64,000 nucleotides of DNA from an uncultured Christensenella sp. (GCA_910587015.1 CAJUME010000012.1:62001-126000); one strand, 5' to 3'; positions 42,339 through 51,304 are shown, numbered from the stretch's first letter. The notes: generated by a model not told the origin, from the letters alone. Made by a program: numbers and translations.

Positions 42339-43406
42339 ATGAAGGACACATATTTAAGACGAATTGCAGACAACATAAAAACGGCTGTTATCGCGGTAAA
42401 CGGCAATGGGAAGGTCACCTTTGCAAACCGCGCGTTTAAAACGCTGTTTTGCGGCGCGGAGCGTGGCAAGCTCGGCGCCGTTACCGCTTGCGCGGGAGAT
42501 ATAAAAAGCTGCGGCACGGGCAACTGCGCGCGCGGCTGTCCGCTTTTCGGCGCGTTCGAGGACGCGTTTTTATCGAATACCGAGGTTTCCCGCAGAATAT
42601 TCCAGCGCGTAAATTCGGGCGGCGCGGCGCACGAGGTTTCGTATTCGCTTACCGTCACCCCCCTCGGCGGCGGGCTGTGCATGGGCGCGGTGGACGATGC
42701 CTTCGAGCTGGAAATCTCCCGCGAGCTGCAAACGGCAAAAAGCATACAGCAACGGCTTTTGCCCGCGGGCAAATGGGCGGGCGGCAAAAAATATTCGTAT
42801 ATGTATATCCCTTGCAGAGAAATCGGCGGAGATTTACCCGAGGTATATACCCGCGGCGACAGCGCCTACGGCGTTATTGCGGACGTTTCGGGCAAGGGTA
42901 TATCCGCGGGAATGCTTACCGCGTTCGTAAAAGCCGCGTACGACAAAACGGCGGAATCGCCCGCGCAGGCGCTGTTTAAGCTGAGCGCAAAATTCCGCGA
43001 GCTTAACCTTGACGAGCGCAACTATATCACGCTTGCCGCCGTGCGGATAGACAAGGACGCCGTAACCTACTCTATGGCGGGGCATAACGTGCCCATACTT
43101 TTAAAAACCAAAAGCGGAATTACAAGGATAATGCTCAACTCTCCGCCCGTTTCCAACTGGTTCGAAAATCCCTCCTACTTCGATGATACAATCCCCTATG
43201 AAAAGGGCGATATACTTGTTCTGCTGACTGACGGCGTTACGGAATGCCGGAACGGCAGAGGCGAAATGTTCGGCGCAGACGGCGCGATAAAGACCCTTTC
43301 CACCTCCCGCACGGCAGACGATTTTATTAAAAATCTCGAACAGAAATTAAAGAGCTTTTGCGATAATTTAAACGACGACATAACCGCAATAGCCTTCGAT
43401 TTATAA
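42339..43406 (+). CDS. PAS-like and SpoIIE-type PP2C phosphatase with a four-cysteine cluster
   Basis: 355 residues. The N-terminal PAS-like sensor (residues ~1-125, VIAVNGNGKVTFANRAFKTLF) contains C51, C58, C63 and C67 (spacing C-x6-C-x4-C-x3-C), which could hold a metal or Fe-S cluster. The RsbU/SpoIIE phosphatase domain (~130-355) keeps the metal-binding positions in EIGGDLP, IADVSGKG, LLTDGVTE and DDITAIAF, although the usual GGDFYD reads GGDLPE. Such phosphatases dephosphorylate anti-anti-sigma factors in partner-switching systems. No such partner is in the window. It is probably co-transcribed with dagK. Confidence 0.85.
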   Translation: MKDTYLRRIADNIKTAVIAVNGNGKVTFANRAFKTLFCGAERGKLGAVTACAGDIKSCGTGNCARGCPLFGAFEDAFLSNTEVSRRIFQRVNSGGAAHEVSYSLTVTPLGGGLCMGAVDDAFELEISRELQTAKSIQQRLLPAGKWAGGKKYSYMYIPCREIGGDLPEVYTRGDSAYGVIADVSGKGISAGMLTAFVKAAYDKTAESPAQALFKLSAKFRELNLDERNYITLAAVRIDKDAVTYSMAGHNVPILLKTKSGITRIMLNSPPVSNWFENPSYFDDTIPYEKGDILVLLTDGVTECRNGRGEMFGADGAIKTLSTSRTADDFIKNLEQKLKSFCDNLNDDITAIAFDL

Positions 43407-43440
43407 TTAAACGCAACATATATCGGGGTGTAATTTAAAA

Positions 43441-44658
43441 ATGCAGTCTTTAAGAGAGCTTTACAAAATAGGGCGCGGCCCCTCCAGCTCCCACACAATG
43501 GGACCGGAACGCGCAATTAAAATTATGCGGGAAAAATATCCGCAGTCCGATTTATTCAAGGTAACGCTTTACGGCTCGCTCGCCATGACGGGCGAGGGGC
43601 ACGGCACCGACAGAATTATAAACGAAACCGCCGCGCCCGTTAAATGCGAAATTTCGCTTGACCCCTCCTCCCCTTGTCCCGTTCACCCCAACACAATGGA
43701 TATAAGCGCGTACAAGGGCGGAAAGCTTCTGGAAGCAAAGCGGGTTTACAGCGTTGGCGGCGGCACCGTAGTATTCGACGGCGAGCCCTCGCAAAAATAC
43801 GAAAAATATGCGGACGACGGCATATATCCCTTAAATACCTATAAGGAAATAGCCGAATACTGCAACGCGCACAACATACGGCTTTGGCAGTACGCAGTGC
43901 ATTGCGAGGGTCAGCAGCTACTCGATTATCTTGCAGAGGTCTGGGCAAGAATGAAGCAAACCATTCACGAAGGACTTACCGCTACGGGCACGCTGCCGGG
44001 GGTGTTGGGCACACAGCGGCGCGCGCAAAAGCTTTTTAACCAGCGGCATATAGACGAATCCGCGCAAACGCGGGAGAACCGTCTTGTATGCTCGTACGCG
44101 TTTGCGACAAGCGAACAGAACGCCTCCGGCGGGGTTATAGTCACCGCACCCACCTGCGGAGCGTGCGGGGTTGTGCCGTCCGTACTGAAATATATGCAGG
44201 AAATGCGCAGATTTTCCGACGAGCAAATCGTAAAAGCGCTTGCCGCAGGCGGTATTATAGGCAATTTAATAAAGAAAAACGCCTCTATAAGCGGGGCGGA
44301 ATGCGGCTGTCAGGCGGAAATAGGCTCTGCCTGCTCTATGGCGGCGGCGGCTCTGGCAGAGCTGTTCGAAATGGGTCTGGGGCAGATAGAATACGCCGCC
44401 GAGGTCGCAATGGAGCACCATCTGGGGCTGACGTGCGACCCTATCGCTGGACTTGTGCAGATACCGTGCATAGAGCGCAACGCCGTTGCGGCAATGCGCG
44501 CGATTAACGCGCTGTCGCTTGCAAACTTCCTTGCGGACACAAGAAAAATCAGCTTTGACATAATAGTAAAAACAATGTACAACACGGGCAAGGATTTACT
44601 CAGCACCTACCGCGAAACCTCCGACGGCGGGCTTGCGAAATTCTACGAAATAAAATAA
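43441..44658 (+). CDS. sdaA: L-serine ammonia-lyase, iron-sulfur, single chain
   Basis: 405 residues. The beta domain comes first (IGRGPSSSHTMGPERA, GSLAMTGEGHGTDRII), then the alpha domain with the [4Fe-4S] cysteines in TAPTCGACG and ECGCQAEIGSACS, and MEHHLGLTCDPIAGLVQIPCIERN. It converts L-serine to pyruvate and ammonia. Beta and alpha regions are fused, as in E. coli SdaA, rather than split as in B. subtilis SdaAA/AB. It follows the phosphatase by 34 bp and ends at a strong terminator. Confidence 0.96.
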   Translation: MQSLRELYKIGRGPSSSHTMGPERAIKIMREKYPQSDLFKVTLYGSLAMTGEGHGTDRIINETAAPVKCEISLDPSSPCPVHPNTMDISAYKGGKLLEAKRVYSVGGGTVVFDGEPSQKYEKYADDGIYPLNTYKEIAEYCNAHNIRLWQYAVHCEGQQLLDYLAEVWARMKQTIHEGLTATGTLPGVLGTQRRAQKLFNQRHIDESAQTRENRLVCSYAFATSEQNASGGVIVTAPTCGACGVVPSVLKYMQEMRRFSDEQIVKALAAGGIIGNLIKKNASISGAECGCQAEIGSACSMAAAALAELFEMGLGQIEYAAEVAMEHHLGLTCDPIAGLVQIPCIERNAVAAMRAINALSLANFLADTRKISFDIIVKTMYNTGKDLLSTYRETSDGGLAKFYEIK

Positions 44659-44671
44659 TGTAACAAAATAA

Positions 44672-44708
44672 AAAAGCGCCGCCGCGGCTTGCCCGCGGCG
44701 GCGCTTTT
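44672..44708. terminator. Bidirectional terminator after sdaA
   Basis: 16-bp stem AAAAGCGCCGCCGCGG / CCGCGGCGGCGCTTTT with a 5-nt loop, between convergent genes. Confidence 0.95.
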
Positions 44709-44713
44709 GACAG

Positions 44714-45538
44714 CTATACGCTGCCCGTATACCTTTCAAGCGTTGCAAAATCATAGCTCGGCACAATAAATTCAAGCGGTTCGCCGCAATGGTCTATTTT
44801 TACCGCGCAGCAAGCTTTTACAAAATACTCGCCCGCGCGGTTTCTGCGCACGCCGAAGCGCTTGAATTTTTCTTCGGTATACTCCTCGTTCTTAGTCCAG
44901 TTGCCAAGCCTGAACGTACCCCCAAGCCTTGACGCACCCGTAATTTCTTCAAGCGGAATTGCCATAACGCATTCCAAATCGGAAAGGTACAAATTTTTCC
45001 CGTCCTTAAAAATGCGTATTTCCACGCAAAAATACAGCGGACGCTTACTCGGCTTTTGAAAATTTTGGGTATTTTCGCTTAAAGAAAGCACGTCTATCAC
45101 ACCCGCGTCCGCGGGAATTTTAAGCCTTTCATAGCTTTTATCGTGCACCTCTGCCTCAATCACCTTGAATACGTCGCGGAAGGCGGGCGCCTTCTCCGCC
45201 ATTCTGCCGTGCACCTGCGCGGCAATAAAAATCGCAAGCCAGCCCACTGCGGCAATTGCCGCGACTATATATTTCCACGGCGCGGCGGCAAACATTTCCT
45301 TAAAATCAAGCTCGTCCACGTCCATAACAGAGGTAAAGACAACCAAAATCACGGTAAAAGCGCACAAGTACTGCACAATACTAAGCCACAGCGGAAACCG
45401 CTTGTGCTTTTCCGCCTTTATCGTCCGCACAACCGTCTTTTCCTGATGCTCGGTAATTTTGCAGTCGGTCTTTCTTATTATCAGCTCTTTGCCGCAGTAT
45501 TCGCCCGCGGCAAGGTCAAAGCCGAAGATATTTTTCAT
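44714..45538 (-). CDS. Membrane protein of unknown function in the two-component operon
   Basis: 274 residues from ATG 45538, with GGAG 6 nt upstream (a GTG 12 bp earlier is less likely). Two membrane segments lie at about 52-71 (LSIVQYLCAFTVILVVF) and 89-108 (YIVAAIAAVGWLAIFIAA). The C-terminal 160 residues are soluble and beta-rich. The family is not recognised. It is the third gene of the HK-RR operon, 22 bp after the response regulator, so it may be an output or accessory of that system. Confidence 0.8.
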   Translation of the reverse strand: MKNIFGFDLAAGEYCGKELIIRKTDCKITEHQEKTVVRTIKAEKHKRFPLWLSIVQYLCAFTVILVVFTSVMDVDELDFKEMFAAAPWKYIVAAIAAVGWLAIFIAAQVHGRMAEKAPAFRDVFKVIEAEVHDKSYERLKIPADAGVIDVLSLSENTQNFQKPSKRPLYFCVEIRIFKDGKNLYLSDLECVMAIPLEEITGASRLGGTFRLGNWTKNEEYTEEKFKRFGVRRNRAGEYFVKACCAVKIDHCGEPLEFIVPSYDFATLERYTGSV

Positions 45539-45559
45539 TCGTTGCTCCACACGGTAACG

Positions 45560-46198
45560 TTATTTAAGGCTTCTTATCTTTTCAACTGCGGCAAGCCTTC
45601 CGTCTACGCCTAATTTAAGGTAAATTGCACTGATATAGTTGCGCGCGGTGCCGTCCGAAAGCTTCAAAGCGGAGGCAATCTGGCGGTTGGTGAAGCCGTC
45701 GTAAAGCATAAGCGCAATTTCCGCCTCGCGCTCGGACAAATTAAACGTTTTCCTCAGCTTCAACTCCTTGTCGGAGGAAACCATCGCCGCGGCGTCGGTG
45801 ATTTTTTTGGCGATTTTTGCGGGTAGGATGGTATCGCCCGCATATGCGTTTTTAACGGCGTCTATAAGCGCGGTTGCGCCTATATCCTTTAAAAGATAGC
45901 CGCTTGCACCGTTGTTTATCGCACTTAAAATATAGTCGCTGTCGTCAAAGGTGGTAAGCACGATTATTTTGATATTCTCGTGCGCCTCCTTTATGCGCTT
46001 GGTTGCAACCATACCGTTCATATTCGGCATACGGATATCCATAAGCACCACGTCGGGCTTTAGCAAGCCGCATTTTTCAACCGCCTGCACACCGTCAAGC
46101 GCAATGCCTATCACTTTTATGTCCCTGCTGGTTTCCAGCACCGATTTTATGCCCTCCGCCAAAATCTGCTGGTCGTCTACAAGTAATACCTTTATCAT
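45560..46198 (-). CDS. NarL/LuxR-family response regulator
   Basis: 212 residues from ATG 46198 (MIKVLLVDDQQ), with AAGGAG upstream; longer frames are not supported. The receiver domain has D8, D9 and the phospho-acceptor D54 (VLMDIRMP), and the LuxR-type HTH lies at about 145-205 (LSEREAEIALMLYDGFTNRQIASALKLSDGTARNYISAIYLKLGV). It overlaps the histidine kinase stop by 4 bp (ATGA), its evident partner. Target genes are not known; the immediate downstream membrane protein is a candidate. Confidence 0.95.
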   Translation of the reverse strand: MIKVLLVDDQQILAEGIKSVLETSRDIKVIGIALDGVQAVEKCGLLKPDVVLMDIRMPNMNGMVATKRIKEAHENIKIIVLTTFDDSDYILSAINNGASGYLLKDIGATALIDAVKNAYAGDTILPAKIAKKITDAAAMVSSDKELKLRKTFNLSEREAEIALMLYDGFTNRQIASALKLSDGTARNYISAIYLKLGVDGRLAAVEKIRSLK

Positions 46199-47412
46199 TT
46201 TTTCTCCTTTAATGGAAGGGTTATATCCGCTTCGAAGCCTTCGCCCTGCTCGCTTGTATACACGCATTTGCCGCCGAGCGCCTCCGCCTTCTCGCGCATG
46301 CCCTTTAACCCGAAGCCTTCCTCTATCTCACCGCTCACGCCCGAGCCGTTGTCGGAAATAATGAGCTGAATTTCTCCGAATACCTGCTTCAGCTCGATGT
46401 AAAACGCCGTTGCTCCGCCGTGACGGATACCGTTTGCAAGCAGCTCCTTAACCGCATTGCAGATAAAGCGGAAGCTGTCGGGGTCGGTCTGCACCTCGCA
46501 CATGTCATAACGCGCCTTAATGTCGGTGCCGTCTATCGTCTGCGCAATAATCTCCTGCACCTCTTCCTTTAAGGAGCGCGTCTGCTCCCTGCCCGCCAAA
46601 AGGTGCACGCTTTGCCGCATTTGTTCAAGCGCGTTGCGCGCCTGTATGTTGGCGGAAATTATTCTGTTTTTCGCCTCGGCAGGGTTGTCGTCAATCAACA
46701 GCTTTGCCGCCTCCGTCTGCATTATCACCGTCGTCATGGAATGTCCCGCATTGTCATGAATGTCCTTTGCAATGCGGTTACGCTCCTCGTACACCCTTGT
46801 GCGGGTAAGCTGGTTAAACACCTCTTCGAGCTGAGCCTTGCTTTCGTCCGCCTCCTTCAACGCCTTTCTCAGCTCTGCATTAGTGCGGTAAAACTTAATT
46901 AAAAACTGAACGACTATATAATCCACCGCCATAAACAGCAGACCGAACAGCACTCCGCTTAACACCTGCATAACGCTGCTGTACAGCGGCAGTCCCGCGT
47001 TTCGGATAACCCACCCGCCGACAAAGGACGCCGTATACATTCCGCAGCTGAACCCGAAAAGCACCGTTCTGTCCCTGAACCTTTCAACGGAAATATAACA
47101 GCCCGTAAGCACAATGCAGTACAGCGCGGACAAAACCGAGTCGCCCGTCAAAATACATACGGCAAGCAAAAGCGCGCTGTCAAAGCCGAAAAACACCATT
47201 TTTGCGGCGAAGCTTTTAATTGCGAAAAGGTTAACCGCCTCAACGGCGATAAGCGCGGCGCAGCATACTACAAGACTGATATAGTCGGGCAGACGGTCGT
47301 CCAAAACGGAATACGCCTGCGCGCACACAAACACCGCAATCGCCGCCAAAAGCACAATAAGCGATATTTTAACGTAGGCTATTAAGTTTTTGGGGTTGAA
47401 TTTCAGCTTCAT
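46195..47412 (-). CDS. DesK/LiaS-type membrane sensor histidine kinase
   Basis: 405 residues from ATG 47412, preceded by AAAGGG; a GTG 30 bp upstream is the alternative. Five or six membrane helices fill residues ~12-175 with almost no extracellular loop, so it probably senses the membrane itself or a small ligand. A coiled-coil (~178-205) leads to the HisKA_3 dimerisation box ERNRIAKDIHDNAGHSMT with phospho-acceptor H219. The ATPase domain has the N-box VKELLANGIRHGG and G-box DNGSGV...GFGLKGMREK. Translationally coupled to the response regulator. Confidence 0.94.
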   Translation of the reverse strand: MKLKFNPKNLIAYVKISLIVLLAAIAVFVCAQAYSVLDDRLPDYISLVVCCAALIAVEAVNLFAIKSFAAKMVFFGFDSALLLAVCILTGDSVLSALYCIVLTGCYISVERFRDRTVLFGFSCGMYTASFVGGWVIRNAGLPLYSSVMQVLSGVLFGLLFMAVDYIVVQFLIKFYRTNAELRKALKEADESKAQLEEVFNQLTRTRVYEERNRIAKDIHDNAGHSMTTVIMQTEAAKLLIDDNPAEAKNRIISANIQARNALEQMRQSVHLLAGREQTRSLKEEVQEIIAQTIDGTDIKARYDMCEVQTDPDSFRFICNAVKELLANGIRHGGATAFYIELKQVFGEIQLIISDNGSGVSGEIEEGFGLKGMREKAEALGGKCVYTSEQGEGFEADITLPLKEKK

Positions 47413-47489
47413 TGCACCCTTTAACGCCGCAAATAAACGCACTGCGCAAACGGTCGGCGGGAATATTTTAATATTGTCTTTTAATTTAT

Positions 47490-47518
47490 TTTACCATAAA
47501 TAAAAAAAGTTGTATAAT
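47490..47518 (+). promoter_or_regulatory. Promoter of the dipeptidase gene
   Basis: -35 TTTACC 47490-47495, 17-bp spacer, -10 TATAAT 47513-47518, 34 nt before ATG 47552. Confidence 0.55.
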
Positions 47519-47551
47519 GTTTTCGACTACATTTTTAACAAGGCGGTTTTT

Positions 47552-48805
47552 ATGGACGGAATTATTAAGAATATTATAGAGGATATTTCGGGAATTATCA
47601 AATTCGACTCCTCGCAAAAGCCCGCAAAAGAGAATGCTCCCTTCGGCGCGGGCGCGAGAGGCGCGCTCGATTACTTTTTGTCGCTTGCAAAAAGCTTCGG
47701 CTTTATAACGCACGATTACGACGGGTATGCGGGCGAGGTGATATTCGGCGAGGGCGAGGAATTTGCCATACTTGCGCACCTTGACGTGGTGCCCGCGGGC
47801 GGCGGTTGGACGAAAGAGCCCTTCGGCGGGGAAATAGATACCGTAAACAAACGCGTTTGGGGGCGCGGAGCTATGGACGACAAGGGCCCCGCCGTCATTG
47901 CGCTGTACTGCATGAAGGCGTTGAAGGACGAAGGCTTTACCCCCAAAAGAAGGATAAAGCTGATTGTCGGCTGCAACGAGGAGAGCGGCTGGGCGTGCAT
48001 CGATTATTACAAGGCGCACGCGCATATGCCGGACGAGGGCTTTTCCCCCGACGCGGACTTCCCCGTAATTTATGCGGAAAAGGGCATTTTACAGCTTAAA
48101 TTGAAATTTGACGTTGAGGGCGACTACTCCTCTCTGCGCGGCGGCGAACGCGGTAATATGGTCTGCGACTACTGCGAGGCAACCGCGCCCTTTGACAAGG
48201 AAAAGCTTGCACAACTCGGGCTTGCTTACGATAACGGTAAAATAATCTCGCGCGGCAAGTCGGCGCACGGCTCCACCCCCGAGCTTGGCATAAACGCAAT
48301 CGACCCCGTTTTGCAATATCTGGGCTTGCACGGAGTGCGCGATGTACTGTTCGGCAAAAGGTTCGGCCTTACCGTGCTTAAAGACGAAACGGGCGCGCTT
48401 ACCTTCTCCCCGAACATTATAGAGGGCGGAAAGGGCTGCATTTTTGTCACCTGCGACATACGTTACCCCGCTACTATGTGCGATTTAAACGTGTTTAAGC
48501 CGATTGACGCGGCGGGCATAGAATACGAAATTCTGCATTCCCAAAAGCCGCTTTTCAACGACAGAGAATGCTTTTTGATAAAGACGCTGTGCGGGGTTTA
48601 CAACGAGGTTACAGGCAAAAGCGTTAAGCCCGTAGCCATAGGCGGAGGCACCTACGCGCGGGCGTTGAAGTGCGGAGCAGCCTTCGGACCCGAGGAAGAG
48701 GGCGAAGAAAATACCATTCATCAGGCGGACGAATACATCACCTTTGAAAAGGTTGAAAGGTGCTTTAAAATTTACAAGCTTGCGATAGAACGACTGACGA
48801 AATAA
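47552..48805 (+). CDS. PepV-like Sapep-family metallodipeptidase
   Basis: 417 residues from ATG 47552, which has an AAGGCGG ribosome site. It belongs to the M20 family: metal ligands in LAHLDVVPAGGGW (H), WGRGAMDDKGP (D bridging) and VGCNEESGW (E-E), and a C-terminal AIGGGTYAR...GPEEEGEENTIHQADEYI. Family members cleave dipeptides with an unblocked N-terminus, using zinc or manganese, in the cytoplasm. It is followed after 16 bp by the DUF362 gene, probably in one transcript. Confidence 0.92.
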   Translation: MDGIIKNIIEDISGIIKFDSSQKPAKENAPFGAGARGALDYFLSLAKSFGFITHDYDGYAGEVIFGEGEEFAILAHLDVVPAGGGWTKEPFGGEIDTVNKRVWGRGAMDDKGPAVIALYCMKALKDEGFTPKRRIKLIVGCNEESGWACIDYYKAHAHMPDEGFSPDADFPVIYAEKGILQLKLKFDVEGDYSSLRGGERGNMVCDYCEATAPFDKEKLAQLGLAYDNGKIISRGKSAHGSTPELGINAIDPVLQYLGLHGVRDVLFGKRFGLTVLKDETGALTFSPNIIEGGKGCIFVTCDIRYPATMCDLNVFKPIDAAGIEYEILHSQKPLFNDRECFLIKTLCGVYNEVTGKSVKPVAIGGGTYARALKCGAAFGPEEEGEENTIHQADEYITFEKVERCFKIYKLAIERLTK

Positions 48806-48821
48806 TTTTTTAAGGAGAAAA

Positions 48822-49691
48822 ATGATGGGCGCAAAGGTTTATTTTTCAAGAAAAATCACCCCCGAGGCCGTTGCGGAATTATACGATTTACTCGGCAAAA
48901 GGCTTGACGGAAAAGTTGCCGTAAAGCTGCACTCGGGCGAGGTGGGAAACCAGAATTTTTTGAAGCCCGACTTCTGGAAGCCGATTATCGACAAGGTCGG
49001 CGGCACGGTTACGGAGTGCAATACCGCTTACGAGGGTCAGCGAAACACCACGGCAAAGCATTTAAAAACGCTGAAAAAGCACGGCTGGAGCGAATACTTC
49101 AACGTTGACCTTATGGACGCCGAGGGGCCGGATTTGGTGCTGGACATTCCCGAAGGCAAGGTCATAAAAAAGAATTACGTTGGAAAAAATCTCGCAAACT
49201 ACTCCTCTCTGCTTGTTTTGTCGCATTTCAAGGGGCACCCTATGGGCGGCTACGGCGGCGCGTTGAAGCAGCTTTCGATAGGCATAGCCTCCTCCTACGG
49301 CAAGGCGTACATTCACGGCGCGGGCGATACAAAGGAAATTTGGACGAGCGAGCACGACAGCTTTCTCGAAGCAATGGCAGACGCCGCGCTTTCGATAATC
49401 AAATACTTTAACGGAAACATCGTATACGTCAACGTAATGAAGAATATGTCGGTTGACTGCGACTGCTGTGCCGTCGCCGAGGACCCGTGCATCAGGGATA
49501 TAGGCATTCTTGTTTCCGATGACCCCGTGGCGATTGACCAGGCCTGTATAGATTTGGTTTATGCCGCCAAGGACGACCCCGGCCAGAAGCACTTTTTGGA
49601 AAGGGTTGAAAGCAGAAACGGCGTGCACACCATCAAGGCCGCCGCGGCCTCGGGCGCGGGAATGCGCGAATACGAGCTTATTGAGGTATAA
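48822..49691 (+). CDS. DUF362 family protein
   Basis: 289 residues from ATGATG with AAGGAG upstream. It matches DUF362: VAVKLHSGEVGNQNFLKP, NTAYEGQRNTTAKHLKTLKKHGW, LSHFKGHPMGGYGGALKQLSIGIASS and ISDDPVAIDQACIDLV-type end (here VSDDPVAIDQACIDLVY). It carries a DCDCCAVAEDPCIRDIG cysteine cluster but no classical ferredoxin domain, unlike many DUF362 proteins. The biochemical role of the family is unclear. No signal peptide. Confidence 0.88.
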   Translation: MMGAKVYFSRKITPEAVAELYDLLGKRLDGKVAVKLHSGEVGNQNFLKPDFWKPIIDKVGGTVTECNTAYEGQRNTTAKHLKTLKKHGWSEYFNVDLMDAEGPDLVLDIPEGKVIKKNYVGKNLANYSSLLVLSHFKGHPMGGYGGALKQLSIGIASSYGKAYIHGAGDTKEIWTSEHDSFLEAMADAALSIIKYFNGNIVYVNVMKNMSVDCDCCAVAEDPCIRDIGILVSDDPVAIDQACIDLVYAAKDDPGQKHFLERVESRNGVHTIKAAAASGAGMREYELIEV

Positions 49692-49732
49692 GAATATAAA
49701 AAACTTTTAATTATAAAACAAATTAAAATTCA

Positions 49733-49761
49733 TTGACAAAAAAAAATATATTTTATATAAT
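49733..49761 (+). promoter_or_regulatory. Promoter upstream of tRNA-Arg
   Basis: -35 TTGACA 49733-49738, 17-bp spacer, -10 TATAAT 49756-49761, in a very AT-rich stretch; predicts a 5' extension of about 85 nt before the mature tRNA. Confidence 0.75.
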
Positions 49762-49854
49762 GTTAAGGCTTGTTAAAAGCAAAGCAGTTTAATTTGCACC
49801 GTTATTCCGAACGGACATAGGGTTAGCCGCAAATTAAAACCGAATATTTTATAC

Positions 49855-49931
49855 GCACCGTTAGCTCAACTGGATAGAGCGTTGGTCTACGGAACCAAAG
49901 GCTAGGGATTCGAATTCCTTACGGTGCACCA
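49855..49931 (+). tRNA. tRNA-Arg (anticodon ACG)
   Basis: A full cloverleaf can be drawn: acceptor GCACCGT / ACGGTGC, D arm GCTC...GAGC, anticodon stem TTGGT / ACCAA with loop CTACGGA (anticodon ACG, read as ICG after deamination), and T arm AGGGA-TTCGAAT-TCCTT. The discriminator A and CCA end are encoded (49928-49931). Confidence 0.96.
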
Positions 49932-49974
49932 AAAAAGAGAGGCGCAAAAGCGCCTCTCTTTTTTGGTGCACCGT
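49921..49974. terminator. Terminator whose stem includes an inverted copy of the tRNA-Arg 3' end
   Basis: A core stem AAAAAAGAGAGGCGC / GCGCCTCTCTTTTTT (49931-49945, 49950-49964) with an AAAA loop is a normal bidirectional terminator. The inverted repeat continues outward through the tRNA 3' end: ACGGTGCACC at 49921-49930 pairs with GGTGCACCGT at 49965-49974, giving perfect 25-bp arms. It also lies at the end of the convergent GT2 gene. Confidence 0.9.
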
Positions 49975-50005
49975 TCACAAGTCCGCCCGAATTATTTACA
50001 TAAAT

Positions 50006-51031
50006 TTAACCTAACTTTACTCTGCGGCAAAGGTAACGATAGCCCTTTGTCATAACTTTTGCACGCAACCGCCAACCGAGATAGTTTACCGAGGTTGCAT
50101 AAGAGCAATGCCTCAGCTTTTTATAAAGCTTTTTATCCCGCTGTTTTATGTGCTGCCACATTTCTTTAAGCGCGCGGCGGCGCTCCTCGGAATATTCCGC
50201 ACAGGTGAAGAACAGCGTATTCATCATTATAACCTGTAAGGAGTGCCACATATACCGCTTCAAGCCCTTGGGCTGACGCTTTATCATATCAAGCGTATAT
50301 GCGTCCGTCATATGCAGCATAACCCGTATCTGCTGGGTATAGCGCTTGACAAAGTTGCAGTAATTGACCGACTGGTCAGCTCTGCCGATAAAATAATGAT
50401 ATAAATCGACGTCGAGATAGAACAGCGTGCGGGTGTGCGGCAAAGGCTCGTAAGCAAAGATATTGTCAACGTAGAAGGTGTGCTCGGGCAAAACCATTCC
50501 GCTTTCAAGCAAAACCTCGCGCTTGTAGACGAGCGCATGCATAAGCATCATGTGCGAAAGTCTGAATTTTTTCACTTTATCCCAGCCGATAAATTTACCC
50601 GCGGGCATTTTGCTTGTATAGCCGGAAACATGACAGGTATTTTCAAAATACTTGTCGTACACAAAGTTTGTTATGTACAAATCGGGCGATTGCCCCGCGG
50701 ATATGTGCGATTTAACCGTGTCCAGCAGCGCTTTTAACGCGTCGGTATCAAGCCAGTCATCGCTGTCCACCACCTTGAAATAAACGCCCTGCGCCGCCTT
50801 CAAGCCCGCATTTACGCCCGAGCCGTGCCCGCCGTTGGGCTTGTCAATCACCCTTATAATCTGCGGAAAGCTGCGCGCGTACTCGTTTGCAATTTGCAGC
50901 GTTCCGTCCGTAGACCCGTCGTTGACAATAATAATTTCAACGTCGTTTCCCGCAGTAAGCAGGCTGTCGATACATTTTTTCATATATCCCTGAGAATTGT
51001 AGCAGGGAACGGTAAAACTTATATATTTCAT
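50006..51031 (-). CDS. Family 2 glycosyltransferase
   Basis: 341 residues. A GT-A fold occupies the first ~230 residues: ISFTVPCYNSQGYMKKCIDSLL, IIIVNDGSTDGT, NGGHGSGVNAGLKAA and the metal-binding VDSDDWLD. The C-terminal ~110 residues are basic and helical (RRRALKEMWQHIKQRDKKLYKKLRH). It transfers a sugar from a nucleotide-sugar donor; acceptor unknown. No membrane helix. It stands alone with its own promoter beside the glycan-hydrolase genes. Confidence 0.93.
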   Translation of the reverse strand: MKYISFTVPCYNSQGYMKKCIDSLLTAGNDVEIIIVNDGSTDGTLQIANEYARSFPQIIRVIDKPNGGHGSGVNAGLKAAQGVYFKVVDSDDWLDTDALKALLDTVKSHISAGQSPDLYITNFVYDKYFENTCHVSGYTSKMPAGKFIGWDKVKKFRLSHMMLMHALVYKREVLLESGMVLPEHTFYVDNIFAYEPLPHTRTLFYLDVDLYHYFIGRADQSVNYCNFVKRYTQQIRVMLHMTDAYTLDMIKRQPKGLKRYMWHSLQVIMMNTLFFTCAEYSEERRRALKEMWQHIKQRDKKLYKKLRHCSYATSVNYLGWRLRAKVMTKGYRYLCRRVKLG

Positions 51032-51144
51032 AATACTAAAATAAAATTTACTTGCGGCTTATTTGGTTTTACTATATTATATTACCCTTATGCTTAAATT
51101 AGACAAGGGCACACAAATAGCCATGCCGCTTGCTTTGCTTAGTT

Positions 51145-51174
51145 ATTATACAATATCTGTGTTTGTGTTGTCAA
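51145..51174 (-). promoter_or_regulatory. Promoter of the GT2 gene
   Basis: Minus-strand -35 TTGACA 51174-51169, 18-bp spacer, -10 TATAAT 51150-51145; leader of about 110 nt. Confidence 0.7.
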
Positions 51175-51247
51175 TAATCTTGTCTTGTTTTGTCTGTTTA
51201 TGTGCGCAAGCTGCGAAATTTGCAAGGTTTTTATCTGAAAAATATCA

Positions 51248-51273
51248 GCCCGCCGCAATACTTTGCGGCGGGC
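51248..51273 (-). terminator. Terminator after the GH3 gene
   Basis: 11-bp stem GCCCGCCGCAA / TTGCGGCGGGC with a 4-nt loop; on the minus strand it is followed by TGATATTTTTC. Confidence 0.75.
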
Positions 51274-51304
51274 CGAACGGTTAACTTAAATATTTTTTAT
51301 CTGC

